Made by a program: the position numbers and the translations under genes
Assembly (NCBI GenBank): GCA_039105265.1
Contig: JAPFFF010000041.1
Location: 434,001 to 498,000, forward strand
Source: Tritrichomonas musculus
Taxonomy: Eukaryota; Parabasalia; Tritrichomonadida; Tritrichomonadidae
Direction of reading: 5' to 3'
Length of the DNA stretch: 64,000 nucleotides
The notes under the pieces: generated by a model
Databases searched by the model: none
The model's input: only the letters and a program-made list of their open reading frames with translations
What the model was told of the DNA's origin: nothing
Shown: in pieces, positions 9,066-22,998 of the stretch
Position numbering within the stretch: position 1 is the stretch's first letter
How the letters are laid out: the number at the start of each line of letters is the position of its first letter

Positions 9066-9864
9066 TCAAAAAAAAAAAATAAAGTTATGCATTTTTTTAA
9101 ATTTTTTAAAAAAATAGTTGAAAAATTTGGTTAGGCAATTTAGGTATTCATGGAGGAAAAATCCCCAAAAATATATATATTGATCACTGTATGATGAAAG
9201 TTATAATGGCATAAATTTTATTCGAAAATTTCATTTCCACTCAAGATATCTAATTTGATTTCGATAAAGAGTTTCAATAAAAAGCTACAAAAGTATGCAA
9301 ACAATGCACAATCGTATTTCAATTCATTATTTATACTCTTATTAATCTATTCTTAAATTTGATAATTATCAATTTATTTCGAATATTCGATATTTTTATT
9401 ACTATGCTTAAGTAATCCACTTTTCCGTTATATATAAGATTTTTCATCATATTTTACATACAATAACTCCAGTAAATGCTATGAATTGCATTTTAAAATT
9501 TTTATATTTATCAATGATATCCAAAAATCCTCATAGATAGTATACATAAATTTGTATTAAATATATATTAAATTAAATGTATATTTATGTTATACTGCTT
9601 ACACTTCTTTATTTTCTTTTTTCATCGAGGAAAAGCCGATAATCATTCATAAATATAAACGTATTATCAAACGCGCATTATGTAAAAAATCAAATATTTC
9701 TAAAATATGATGAGGAAAATAATATTAATTTTATGAAAAATGTAATTATTAAATTAAACTTTTCATTTTACGCAGAAAATAAACAGATTTAAATAAAAAA
9801 GTATAATATAAAAATGATTTTTTAAAAAATGCTTTTTATTCATTATTTGCTCATTATGAATAAA
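9066..9864. other. AT-rich spacer left of the triplet mega-array
   Basis: About 800 bases of AT-rich sequence with no coding pattern recognised. At its right edge (from about 9829) it runs into the purine-rich array without any visible boundary repeat. If the acidic frame of the array ever had a promoter and start codon, they would have been here; none is convincing. Confidence 0.45.
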
Positions 9865-9962
9865 TTAATTATGATGATGACAATTGCAAAAAAGATGATA
9901 ACTGAAGAGACGAAGAGGAAAAAAATGATGATGAAGATAGCGAAGAAAAAGAAGAAAAATAA

Positions 9963-11576
9963 GAAGAAGGCGATGATGATTGCATTGAAGAAGAAGAAGA
10001 CGATGATGAAGAAGAAGAAGGCGATGATGATTGCATTGAAGAAGAAGAAGACGATGATGGAGAAGAAGAAGACGATGATGATTGCATTGAAGAAGAAGAA
10101 GACGATGATGAAGAAGAAGAAGTCGATGATGATTGCATTGAAGAAGAAGAAGACGATGATGGAGAAGAAGAAGACGATGATGGAGAAGAAGAAGACGATG
10201 ATGAAGAAGAAGATGATGAAGAAGAAGAAGAAGATGATGATGATGAAGAAGATGATGATGAAGAAGAAGATGATGATGAAGAAGACGATGAAGAAGAAGA
10301 AGATGATGATGATGAAGACGATGATGATGAAGAAGAAGAAGATGATGATGAAGACGATGATGATGAAGAAGAAGACGATGATGAAGAAGAAGAAGGCGAT
10401 GATGATTGCATTGAAGAAGAAGAAGACGATGATGGAGAAGAAGAAGACGATGATGATTGCATTGAAGAAGAAGAAGACGATGATGGAGAAGAAGAAGACG
10501 ATGATGATTGCATTGAAGAAGAAGAAGACGATGATGATGAAGAAGACGATGATGATGATGAAGAAGACGATGATGATGATGAAGACGATGATGATGAAGA
10601 AGAAGAAGATGATGATGATGAAGAAGATGATGATGAAGAAGAAGATGATGATGAAGAAGACGATGAAGAAGAAGAAGATGATGATGATGAAGACGATGAT
10701 GATGAAGAAGAAGAAGATGATGATGAAGACGATGATGATGAAGAAGAAGATGATGATGAAGAAGACGATGATGATGAAGAAAACGATGATGATGAAGAAG
10801 ACGATGATGATGAAGAAGACGATGATGATGAAGAAGAAGAAGAAGATGATGAAGAAGACGATGATGATGAAGAAGAAGATGATGATGAAGAAGACGATGA
10901 TGATGAAGAAGAAGATGATGATGAAGAAGACGATGATGATGAAGAAGAAGAAGAAGATGATGATGAAGAAGATGATGATGAAGAAGAAGATGATGATGAA
11001 GAAGACGATGAAGAAGAAGAAGATGATGATGATGAAGACGATGATGATGAAGAAGAAGAAGATGATGATGAAGACGATGATGATGAAGAAGAAGATGATG
11101 ATGAAGAAGACGATGATGATGAAGAAAACGATGATGATGAAGAAGACGATGATGATGAAGAAGACGATGATGATGAAGAAGAAGAAGAAGATGATGAAGA
11201 AGACGATGATGATGAAGAAGAAGATGATGATGAAGAAGACGATGATGATGAAGAAGAAGATGATGATGAAGAAGACGATGATGATGAAGAAGACGATGAT
11301 GAAGAAGAAGACGATGATGATGAAGAAGAAGAAGATGATGAAGAAGACGATGATGATGAAGAAGAAGATGATGATGAAGAAGAAGATGATGATGAAGAAG
11401 ACGATGATGATGAAGAAGACGATGATGATGAAGAAGACGATGATGATGAAGAAGACGATGATGATGAAGAAGAAGATAATGATGATGATGAAGATGATGA
11501 AGAAGAAGATGATGATGAAGATGGAGAAGAAGACGATGAAGAAGAAGATGATGATGAAGAAGAAGATGATGATGAT
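9963..11576 (+). pseudogene. Left edge of the array: open Asp/Glu frame, 538 codons, with DDDCIEEEE units
   Basis: Between TAA at 9960 and TAA at 11577 the GAN-phase frame is open for 538 codons. It includes seven copies of the word GATTGCATTGAAGAA (Asp-Cys-Ile-Glu-Glu) at about 9980, 10030, 10079, 10131, 10406, 10456 and 10506, mostly about 50 bp apart. The same word occurs once more at the far right end (about 39518) and nowhere in the homogenised middle. Upstream the frame continues as NDDEDSEEKEEK after an earlier stop. There is no ATG in frame. I read it as the less homogenised rim of an ancestral acidic coding region; function unknown. Confidence 0.4.
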
Positions 11577-11744
11577 TAAGAAGATGATGATGAAGAAGAC
11601 GATGATGATGAAGAAGAAGAAGATGATGATGATGAAGAAAACAATGATGATGATGAAGAAGATGATGATGAAGACGATGATGATGATGAAGAAAACAATG
11701 ATGATGAAGAAGAAGATGATGATGAAGAAGAAGAAGAAGATGAT

Positions 11745-14700
11745 GAAGAAGACGATGATGATGAAGAAGAAGATGATGATGATGAAGAAGACGATGATGA
11801 AGAAGAAGAAGAAGATGATGAAGAAGACGATGATGATGAAGAAGAAGAAGATGATGATGAAGACGATGATGATGAAGAAGACGATGATGATGAAGAAGAC
11901 GATGATGATGAAGAAGAAGATGATGATGAAGAAGAAGACGATGATGATGATGAAGACGATGATGATGAAGAAGACGATGATGATGAAGAAGAAGAAGATG
12001 ATGATGATGAAGACGATGATAATGAAGAAGACGATGATGATGAAGAAGACGATGATGATGAAGAAGAAGATGATGATGAAGAAGACGATGATGATGAAGA
12101 AGAAGATGATGATGAAGAAGAAGATGATGATGAAGAAGAAGATGATGATGAAGAAGAAGATGATGATGAAGAAGAAGATGATGATGAAGAAGAAGATGAT
12201 GATGAAGAAGATGATGAAGAAGACGATGATGATGAAGAAGAAGATGATGATGAAGAAGAAGATGATGATGAAGAAGACGATGATGATTAAGAAGAAGATG
12301 ATGATGAAGAAGAAGATGATGATGAAGAAGAAGAAGATGATGAAGAAGACGATGATGATGAAGAAGAAGATAATGATGATGATGAAGATGATGAAGAAGA
12401 AGATGATGAAGAAGACGATGATGATTAAGAAGAAGATGATGATGATGAAGACGATGATAATGAAGAAGACGATGATGATGAAGAAGACGATGATGATGAA
12501 AAAGAAGATGATGATGAAGAAGACGATGATGATGAAGAAGAAGATGATGATGAAGAAGACGATGATGATGAAGAAGAAGAAGATGATGAAGAAGAAGACG
12601 ATGATGATGATGAAGACGATGATGATGAAGAAGATGATGAAGAAGACGATGATGATGAAGAAGACGATGATGATGAAGAAGAAGATGATGATGAAGAAGA
12701 AGATGATGATGAAGAAGAAGATGATGATGAAGAAGATGATGATGATGAAGAAGACGATGATGATGAAGAAGAAGATGATGATGAAGAAGACGATGATGAT
12801 GAAGAAGACGATGATGAAGAAGAAGACGATGATGATGAAGAAGAAGACGATGATGAAGAAGAAGATGATGATGAAGAAGACGATGAAGAAGAAGATGATG
12901 ATGAAGAAGACGATGATGATGAAGAAGAAGAAGATGATGATGATGAAGATGATGATGATGAAGAAGATGATGATGATGAAGAAGACGATGATGATGAAGA
13001 AGAAGAAGATGATGAAGAAGACGATGATGATGAAGAAGAAGATGATGATGAAGAAGACGATGATGATGAAGAAGACGATGATGATTAAGAAGAAGATGAT
13101 GATGAAGAAGACGATGATGATGAAGAAGAAGATGATGATGAAGAAGACGATGATGATGAAGAAGAAGAAGATGATGATGATGAAGACGATGATGATGAAG
13201 AAGACGATGATGAAGAAGAAGACGATGATGATGAAGAAGAAGACGATGATGAAGAAGATGATGATGATGAAGAAGAAGATGATGATGATGAAGACGATGA
13301 TGATGAAGAAGACGATGATGATGAAGAAGAAGAAGATGATGATGATGAAGACGATGATAATGAAGAAGACGATGATAATGAAGAAGACGATGATGATGAT
13401 GAAGACGATGATAATGAAGAAGACGATGATGATGAAGAAGAAGAAGATGATGAAGAAGACGATGATGATGAAGAAGAAGATGATGATGAAGAAGACGATG
13501 ATGATGAAGAAGACGATGATGATTAAGAAGAAGATGATGATGATGAAGACGATGATAATGAAGAAGACGATGATGATGATGAAGACGATGATAATGAAGA
13601 AGACGATGATGATGAAGAAGAAGAAGATGATGAAGAAGACGATGATGATGAAGAAGAAGATGATGATGAAGAAGACGATGATGATGAAGAAGACGATGAT
13701 GATTAAGAAGAAGATGATGATGAAGAAGACGATGATGATGAAGAAGAAGATGATGATGAAGAAGACGATGATGATGAAGAAGAAGAAGATGATGATGATG
13801 AAGACGATGATAATGAAGAAGACGATGATGATGAAGAAGACGATGATGATGAAAAAGAAGATGATGATGAAGAAGACGATGATGATGAAGAAGAAGATGA
13901 TGATTAAGAAGAAGATGATGATGAAGAAGAAGATGATGATGAAGAAGAAGATGATGATGAAGAAGAAGATGATGATGAAGAAGATGATGAAGAAGACGAT
14001 GATGATGAAGAAGAAGATGATGATGAAGAAGAAGATGATGATGAAGAAGACGATGATGATTAAGAAGAAGATGATGATGAAGAAGAAGATGATGATGAAG
14101 AAGAAGATGATGATGAAGAAGACGATGATGATGAAGAAGAAGATAATGATGATGATGAAGATGATGAAGAAGAAGATGATGAAGAAGACGATGATGATTA
14201 AGAAGAAGATGATGATGATGAAGACGATGATAATGAAGAAGACGATGATGATGAAGAAGACGATGATGATGAAAAAGAAGATGATGATGAAGAAGACGAT
14301 GATGATGAAGAAGAAGATGATGATGAAGAAGACGATGATGATGAAGAAGAAGAAGATGATGAAGAAGAAGACGATGATGATGATGAAGACGATGATGATG
14401 AAGAAGATGATGAAGAAGACGATGATGATGAAGAAGACGATGATGATGAAGAAGAAGATGATGATGAAGAAGAAGATGATGATGAAGAAGAAGATGATGA
14501 TGAAGAAGATGATGATGATGAAGAAGAAGATGATGATGAAGAAGAAGATGATGATGAAGAAGAAGATGATGATGATGAAGAAGAAGAAGATGATGATGAA
14601 GACGATGATGATGATGATGAAGAAGACGATGATGATGAAGAAGACGATGATGATGAAGAAGAAGAAGATGATGAAGAAGAAGAAGATGATGATGAAGACG

Positions 14701-16970
14701 ATGATGATGATTAAGAAGAAGATGATGATGAAGAAGAAGATGATGATGAAGAAGAAGACGATGATGATGATGAAGACGATGATGATGAAGAAGACGATGA
14801 TGATGAAGAAGAAGAAGATGATGATGATGAAGACGATGATAATGAAGAAGACGATGATGATGAAGAAGACGATGATGATGAAAAAGAAGATGATGATGAA
14901 GAAGACGATGATGATGAAGAAGAAGATGATGATGAAGAAGACGATGATGATGAAGAAGACGATGATGATGATGATGAAGAAGACGATGATGATGAAGAAG
15001 AAGATGATGATGAAGAAGATGATGAAGAAGACGATGATGATGAAGAAGAAGATGATGATGAAGAAGAAGATGATGATGAAGAAGACGATGATGATTAAGA
15101 AGAAGATGATGATGAAGAAGAAGATGATGATGAAGAAGAAGATGATGATGAAGAAGACGATGATGATGAAGAAGAAGATAATGATGATGATGAAGATGAT
15201 GAAGAAGAAGATGATGAAGAAGACGATGATGATTAAGAAGAAGATGATGATGATGAAGACGATGATAATGAAGAAGACGATGATGATGAAGAAGACGATG
15301 ATGATGAAAAAGAAGATGATGATGAAGAAGACGATGATGATGAAGAAGAAGATGATGATGAAGAAGACGATGATGATGAAGAAGAAGAAGATGATGAAGA
15401 AGAAGACGATGATGATGATGAAGACGATGATGATGAAGAAGATGATGAAGAAGACGATGATGATGAAGAAGACGATGATGATGAAGAAGAAGATGATGAT
15501 GAAGAAGAAGATGATGATGAAGAAGAAGATGATGATGAAGAAGAAGATGATGATGAAGAAGATGATGATGATGAAGAAGAAGATGATGATGAAGAAGAAG
15601 ATGATGATGAAGAAGAAGATGATGATGAAGAAGATGATGAAGAAGACGATGATGATGAAGAAGAAGATGATGATGAAGAAAACGATGATGATGAAGAAGA
15701 CGATGATGATTAAGAAGATGATGATGATGAAGAAGATGATGATGATGAAGAAGAAGATGATGATGAAGAAGACGATGATGATGAAGAAGAAGATAATGAT
15801 GATGATGAAGATGATGAAGAAGAAGATGATGAAGAAGACGATGATGATTAAGAAGAAGATGATGATGATGAAGACGATGATAATGAAGAAGACGATGATG
15901 ATGAAGAAGACGATGATGATGAAGAAGACGATGATGATGAAGAAGAAGACGATGATGATGAAGAAGAAGAAGATGATGAAGAAGAAGACGATGATGATGA
16001 AGAAGACGATGATGATGAAAAAGAAGATGATGATGAAGAAGACGATGATGATGAAGAAGAAGATGATGATGAAGAAGACGATGATGATGAAGAAGAAGAA
16101 GATGATGAAGAAGAAGACGATGATGATGATGAAGACGATGATGATGAAGAAGATGATGAAGAAGACGATGATGATGAAGAAGACGATGATGATGAAGAAG
16201 AAGATGATGATGAAGAAGAAGATGATGATGAAGAAGAAGATGATGATGAAGAAGATGATGATGATGAAGAAGAAGATGATGATGAAGAAGAAGATGATGA
16301 TGAAGAAGAAGATGATGATGAAGAAGATGATGAAGAAGACGATGATGATGAAGAAGAAGATGATGATGAAGAAAACGATGATGATGAAGAAGACGATGAT
16401 GATGAAGAAGATGATGATGATGAAGAAGAAGATGATGATGAAGAAGATGATGAAGAAGACGATGATGATGAAGAAGAAGATGATGATGAAGAAAACGATG
16501 ATGATGAATAAGACTATGATGAAGAAGACGATGATGATGAAGAAGAAGATGATGATGAAGAAGAAGATGATGATGAAGAAGAAGATGATGATGAAGAAGA
16601 TGATGAAGAAGACGATGATGATGAAGAAGAAGATGATGATGAAGAAAACGATGATGATGAAGAAGATGATGATGATGAAGAAGATGATGATGATGAAGAA
16701 GAAGATGATGATGAAGAAGATGATGAAGAAGACGATGATGATGAAGAAGAAGATGATGATGAAGAAAACGATGATGATGAATAAGACTATGATGAAGAAG
16801 ACGATGATGATGAAGAAGAAGATGATGATGAAGAAGAAGATGATGATGAAGAAGAAGATGATGATGAAGAAGATGATGATGATGAAGAAGAAGATGATGA
16901 TGAAGAAGAAGATGATGAAGAAGATGATGATGATGAAGAAGATGATGAAGAAGACGATGATGATGAAGAA
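11745..16970. repeat. Array block A (copy 1 of a 5.2-kb duplication)
   Basis: A run of 15 TAA sites in the GAN phase, from 12288 to 16782, recurs at a constant +5769 bp in block B; the spacing variants between them recur too. The offset is a multiple of three. The match appears to start near 11745 and to end near 16970. By eye the copies look nearly identical, which means a recent duplication or an assembly duplication. Confidence 0.75.
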
Positions 16971-17514
16971 GATGATGATGATGAAGAAGATGATGATGAA
17001 GAAGATGATGATGATGAAGAAGACGATGATGATGAAGAAGAAGATGATGATGAAGAAGATGATGATGAAGAAGACGATGATGATGATGATGAAGAAGAAG
17101 ATGATGATGAAGAAGACGATGATGATGAAGAAGATGATGAAGAAGACGATGATGATGAAGAAGACGATGATGATGATGATGAAGATGATGATGATGAAGA
17201 AGATGATGATGAAGAAGAAGAAGAAGATGATGAAGAAGACGATGAAGATGAAGAAGAAGACGATGATGATGAAGAAGACGATGATGATGAAGAAGACGAT
17301 GATGATGAAGAAGAAGAAGATGATGATGATGAAGACGATGATAATGAAGAAGACGATGATGATGAAGAAGACGATGATGATGAAGAAGAAGATGATGATG
17401 AAGAAGACGATGATGATGAAGAAGAAGATGATGATGAAGAAGAAGATGATGATGATGAAGAAGACGATGATGATGAAGAAGAAGACGATGATGATGAAGA
17501 AGACGATGATGATG

Positions 17515-20500
17515 AAGAAGACGATGATGATGAAGAAGAAGATGATGATGATGAAGAAGACGATGATGAAGAAGAAGAAGAAGATGATGAAGAAGACGAT
17601 GATGATGAAGAAGAAGAAGATGATGATGAAGACGATGATGATGAAGAAGACGATGATGATGAAGAAGACGATGATGATGAAGAAGAAGATGATGATGAAG
17701 AAGAAGACGATGATGATGATGAAGACGATGATGATGAAGAAGACGATGATGATGAAGAAGAAGAAGATGATGATGATGAAGACGATGATAATGAAGAAGA
17801 CGATGATGATGAAGAAGACGATGATGATGAAGAAGAAGATGATGATGAAGAAGACGATGATGATGAAGAAGAAGATGATGATGAAGAAGAAGATGATGAT
17901 GAAGAAGAAGATGATGATGAAGAAGAAGATGATGATGAAGAAGAAGATGATGATGAAGAAGAAGATGATGATGAAGAAGATGATGAAGAAGACGATGATG
18001 ATGAAGAAGAAGATGATGATGAAGAAGAAGATGATGATGAAGAAGACGATGATGATTAAGAAGAAGATGATGATGAAGAAGAAGATGATGATGAAGAAGA
18101 AGAAGATGATGAAGAAGACGATGATGATGAAGAAGAAGATAATGATGATGATGAAGATGATGAAGAAGAAGATGATGAAGAAGACGATGATGATTAAGAA
18201 GAAGATGATGATGATGAAGACGATGATAATGAAGAAGACGATGATGATGAAGAAGACGATGATGATGAAAAAGAAGATGATGATGAAGAAGACGATGATG
18301 ATGAAGAAGAAGATGATGATGAAGAAGACGATGATGATGAAGAAGAAGAAGATGATGAAGAAGAAGACGATGATGATGATGAAGACGATGATGATGAAGA
18401 AGATGATGAAGAAGACGATGATGATGAAGAAGACGATGATGATGAAGAAGAAGATGATGATGAAGAAGAAGATGATGATGAAGAAGAAGATGATGATGAA
18501 GAAGATGATGATGATGAAGAAGACGATGATGATGAAGAAGAAGATGATGATGAAGAAGACGATGATGATGAAGAAGACGATGATGAAGAAGAAGACGATG
18601 ATGATGAAGAAGAAGACGATGATGAAGAAGAAGATGATGATGAAGAAGACGATGAAGAAGAAGATGATGATGAAGAAGACGATGATGATGAAGAAGAAGA
18701 AGATGATGATGATGAAGATGATGATGATGAAGAAGATGATGATGATGAAGAAGACGATGATGATGAAGAAGAAGAAGATGATGAAGAAGACGATGATGAT
18801 GAAGAAGAAGATGATGATGAAGAAGACGATGATGATGAAGAAGACGATGATGATTAAGAAGAAGATGATGATGAAGAAGACGATGATGATGAAGAAGAAG
18901 ATGATGATGAAGAAGACGATGATGATGAAGAAGAAGAAGATGATGATGATGAAGACGATGATGATGAAGAAGACGATGATGAAGAAGAAGACGATGATGA
19001 TGAAGAAGAAGACGATGATGAAGAAGATGATGATGATGAAGAAGAAGATGATGATGATGAAGACGATGATGATGAAGAAGACGATGATGATGAAGAAGAA
19101 GAAGATGATGATGATGAAGACGATGATAATGAAGAAGACGATGATAATGAAGAAGACGATGATGATGATGAAGACGATGATAATGAAGAAGACGATGATG
19201 ATGAAGAAGAAGAAGATGATGAAGAAGACGATGATGATGAAGAAGAAGATGATGATGAAGAAGACGATGATGATGAAGAAGACGATGATGATTAAGAAGA
19301 AGATGATGATGATGAAGACGATGATAATGAAGAAGACGATGATGATGATGAAGACGATGATAATGAAGAAGACGATGATGATGAAGAAGAAGAAGATGAT
19401 GAAGAAGACGATGATGATGAAGAAGAAGATGATGATGAAGAAGACGATGATGATGAAGAAGACGATGATGATTAAGAAGAAGATGATGATGAAGAAGACG
19501 ATGATGATGAAGAAGAAGATGATGATGAAGAAGACGATGATGATGAAGAAGAAGAAGATGATGATGATGAAGACGATGATAATGAAGAAGACGATGATGA
19601 TGAAGAAGACGATGATGATGAAAAAGAAGATGATGATGAAGAAGACGATGATGATGAAGAAGAAGATGATGATTAAGAAGAAGATGATGATGAAGAAGAA
19701 GATGATGATGAAGAAGAAGATGATGATGAAGAAGAAGATGATGATGAAGAAGATGATGAAGAAGACGATGATGATGAAGAAGAAGATGATGATGAAGAAG
19801 AAGATGATGATGAAGAAGACGATGATGATTAAGAAGAAGATGATGATGAAGAAGAAGATGATGATGAAGAAGAAGATGATGATGAAGAAGACGATGATGA
19901 TGAAGAAGAAGATAATGATGATGATGAAGATGATGAAGAAGAAGATGATGAAGAAGACGATGATGATTAAGAAGAAGATGATGATGATGAAGACGATGAT
20001 AATGAAGAAGACGATGATGATGAAGAAGACGATGATGATGAAAAAGAAGATGATGATGAAGAAGACGATGATGATGAAGAAGAAGATGATGATGAAGAAG
20101 ACGATGATGATGAAGAAGAAGAAGATGATGAAGAAGAAGACGATGATGATGATGAAGACGATGATGATGAAGAAGATGATGAAGAAGACGATGATGATGA
20201 AGAAGACGATGATGATGAAGAAGAAGATGATGATGAAGAAGAAGATGATGATGAAGAAGAAGATGATGATGAAGAAGATGATGATGATGAAGAAGAAGAT
20301 GATGATGAAGAAGAAGATGATGATGAAGAAGAAGATGATGATGATGAAGAAGAAGAAGATGATGATGAAGACGATGATGATGATGATGAAGAAGACGATG
20401 ATGATGAAGAAGACGATGATGATGAAGAAGAAGAAGATGATGAAGAAGAAGAAGATGATGATGAAGACGATGATGATGATTAAGAAGAAGATGATGATGA

Positions 20501-22740
20501 AGAAGAAGATGATGATGAAGAAGAAGACGATGATGATGATGAAGACGATGATGATGAAGAAGACGATGATGATGAAGAAGAAGAAGATGATGATGATGAA
20601 GACGATGATAATGAAGAAGACGATGATGATGAAGAAGACGATGATGATGAAAAAGAAGATGATGATGAAGAAGACGATGATGATGAAGAAGAAGATGATG
20701 ATGAAGAAGACGATGATGATGAAGAAGACGATGATGATGATGATGAAGAAGACGATGATGATGAAGAAGAAGATGATGATGAAGAAGATGATGAAGAAGA
20801 CGATGATGATGAAGAAGAAGATGATGATGAAGAAGAAGATGATGATGAAGAAGACGATGATGATTAAGAAGAAGATGATGATGAAGAAGAAGATGATGAT
20901 GAAGAAGAAGATGATGATGAAGAAGACGATGATGATGAAGAAGAAGATAATGATGATGATGAAGATGATGAAGAAGAAGATGATGAAGAAGACGATGATG
21001 ATTAAGAAGAAGATGATGATGATGAAGACGATGATAATGAAGAAGACGATGATGATGAAGAAGACGATGATGATGAAAAAGAAGATGATGATGAAGAAGA
21101 CGATGATGATGAAGAAGAAGATGATGATGAAGAAGACGATGATGATGAAGAAGAAGAAGATGATGAAGAAGAAGACGATGATGATGATGAAGACGATGAT
21201 GATGAAGAAGATGATGAAGAAGACGATGATGATGAAGAAGACGATGATGATGAAGAAGAAGATGATGATGAAGAAGAAGATGATGATGAAGAAGAAGATG
21301 ATGATGAAGAAGAAGATGATGATGAAGAAGATGATGATGATGAAGAAGAAGATGATGATGAAGAAGAAGATGATGATGAAGAAGAAGATGATGATGAAGA
21401 AGATGATGAAGAAGACGATGATGATGAAGAAGAAGATGATGATGAAGAAAACGATGATGATGAAGAAGACGATGATGATTAAGAAGATGATGATGATGAA
21501 GAAGATGATGATGATGAAGAAGAAGATGATGATGAAGAAGACGATGATGATGAAGAAGAAGATAATGATGATGATGAAGATGATGAAGAAGAAGATGATG
21601 AAGAAGACGATGATGATTAAGAAGAAGATGATGATGATGAAGACGATGATAATGAAGAAGACGATGATGATGAAGAAGACGATGATGATGAAGAAGACGA
21701 TGATGATGAAGAAGAAGACGATGATGATGAAGAAGAAGAAGATGATGAAGAAGAAGACGATGATGATGAAGAAGACGATGATGATGAAAAAGAAGATGAT
21801 GATGAAGAAGACGATGATGATGAAGAAGAAGATGATGATGAAGAAGACGATGATGATGAAGAAGAAGAAGATGATGAAGAAGAAGACGATGATGATGATG
21901 AAGACGATGATGATGAAGAAGATGATGAAGAAGACGATGATGATGAAGAAGACGATGATGATGAAGAAGAAGATGATGATGAAGAAGAAGATGATGATGA
22001 AGAAGAAGATGATGATGAAGAAGATGATGATGATGAAGAAGAAGATGATGATGAAGAAGAAGATGATGATGAAGAAGAAGATGATGATGAAGAAGATGAT
22101 GAAGAAGACGATGATGATGAAGAAGAAGATGATGATGAAGAAAACGATGATGATGAAGAAGATGATGATGATGAAGAAGATGATGATGATGAAGAAGAAG
22201 ATGATGATGAAGAAGATGATGAAGAAGACGATGATGATGAAGAAGAAGATGATGATGAAGAAAACGATGATGATGAATAAGACTATGATGAAGAAGACGA
22301 TGATGATGAAGAAGAAGATGATGATGAAGAAGAAGATGATGATGAAGAAGAAGATGATGATGAAGAAGATGATGAAGAAGACGATGATGATGAAGAAGAA
22401 GATGATGATGAAGAAAACGATGATGATGAAGAAGATGATGATGATGAAGAAGATGATGATGATGAAGAAGAAGATGATGATGAAGAAGATGATGAAGAAG
22501 ACGATGATGATGAAGAAGAAGATGATGATGAAGAAAACGATGATGATGAATAAGACTATGATGAAGAAGACGATGATGATGAAGAAGAAGATGATGATGA
22601 AGAAGAAGATGATGATGAAGAAGAAGATGATGATGAAGAAGATGATGATGATGAAGAAGAAGATGATGATGAAGAAGAAGATGATGAAGAAGATGATGAT
22701 GATGAAGAAGATGATGAAGAAGACGATGATGATGAAGAAG
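17515..22740. repeat. Array block B (copy 2 of the 5.2-kb duplication)
   Basis: Second copy of 11745-16970 at +5769 bp, with TAA sites at 18057 through 22551 matching the first copy one for one. About 550 bp of differently ordered units separate the two copies. Confidence 0.75.
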
Positions 22741-22998
22741 AAGATGATGATGAAGAAGAAGATGATGATGAAGAAGATGATGATGATGAAGAAGAAGATG
22801 ATGATGAAGAAGAAGATGATGATGAAGAAGAAGATGATGATGAAGAAGATGATGAAGAAGACGATGATGATGAAGAAGAAGATGATGATGAAGAAGACGA
22901 TGATGATGAAGAAGACGATGATGATTAAGAAGAAGATGATGATGAAGAAGAAGATGATGATGAAGAAGAAGATGATGATGAAGAAGACGATGATGATG

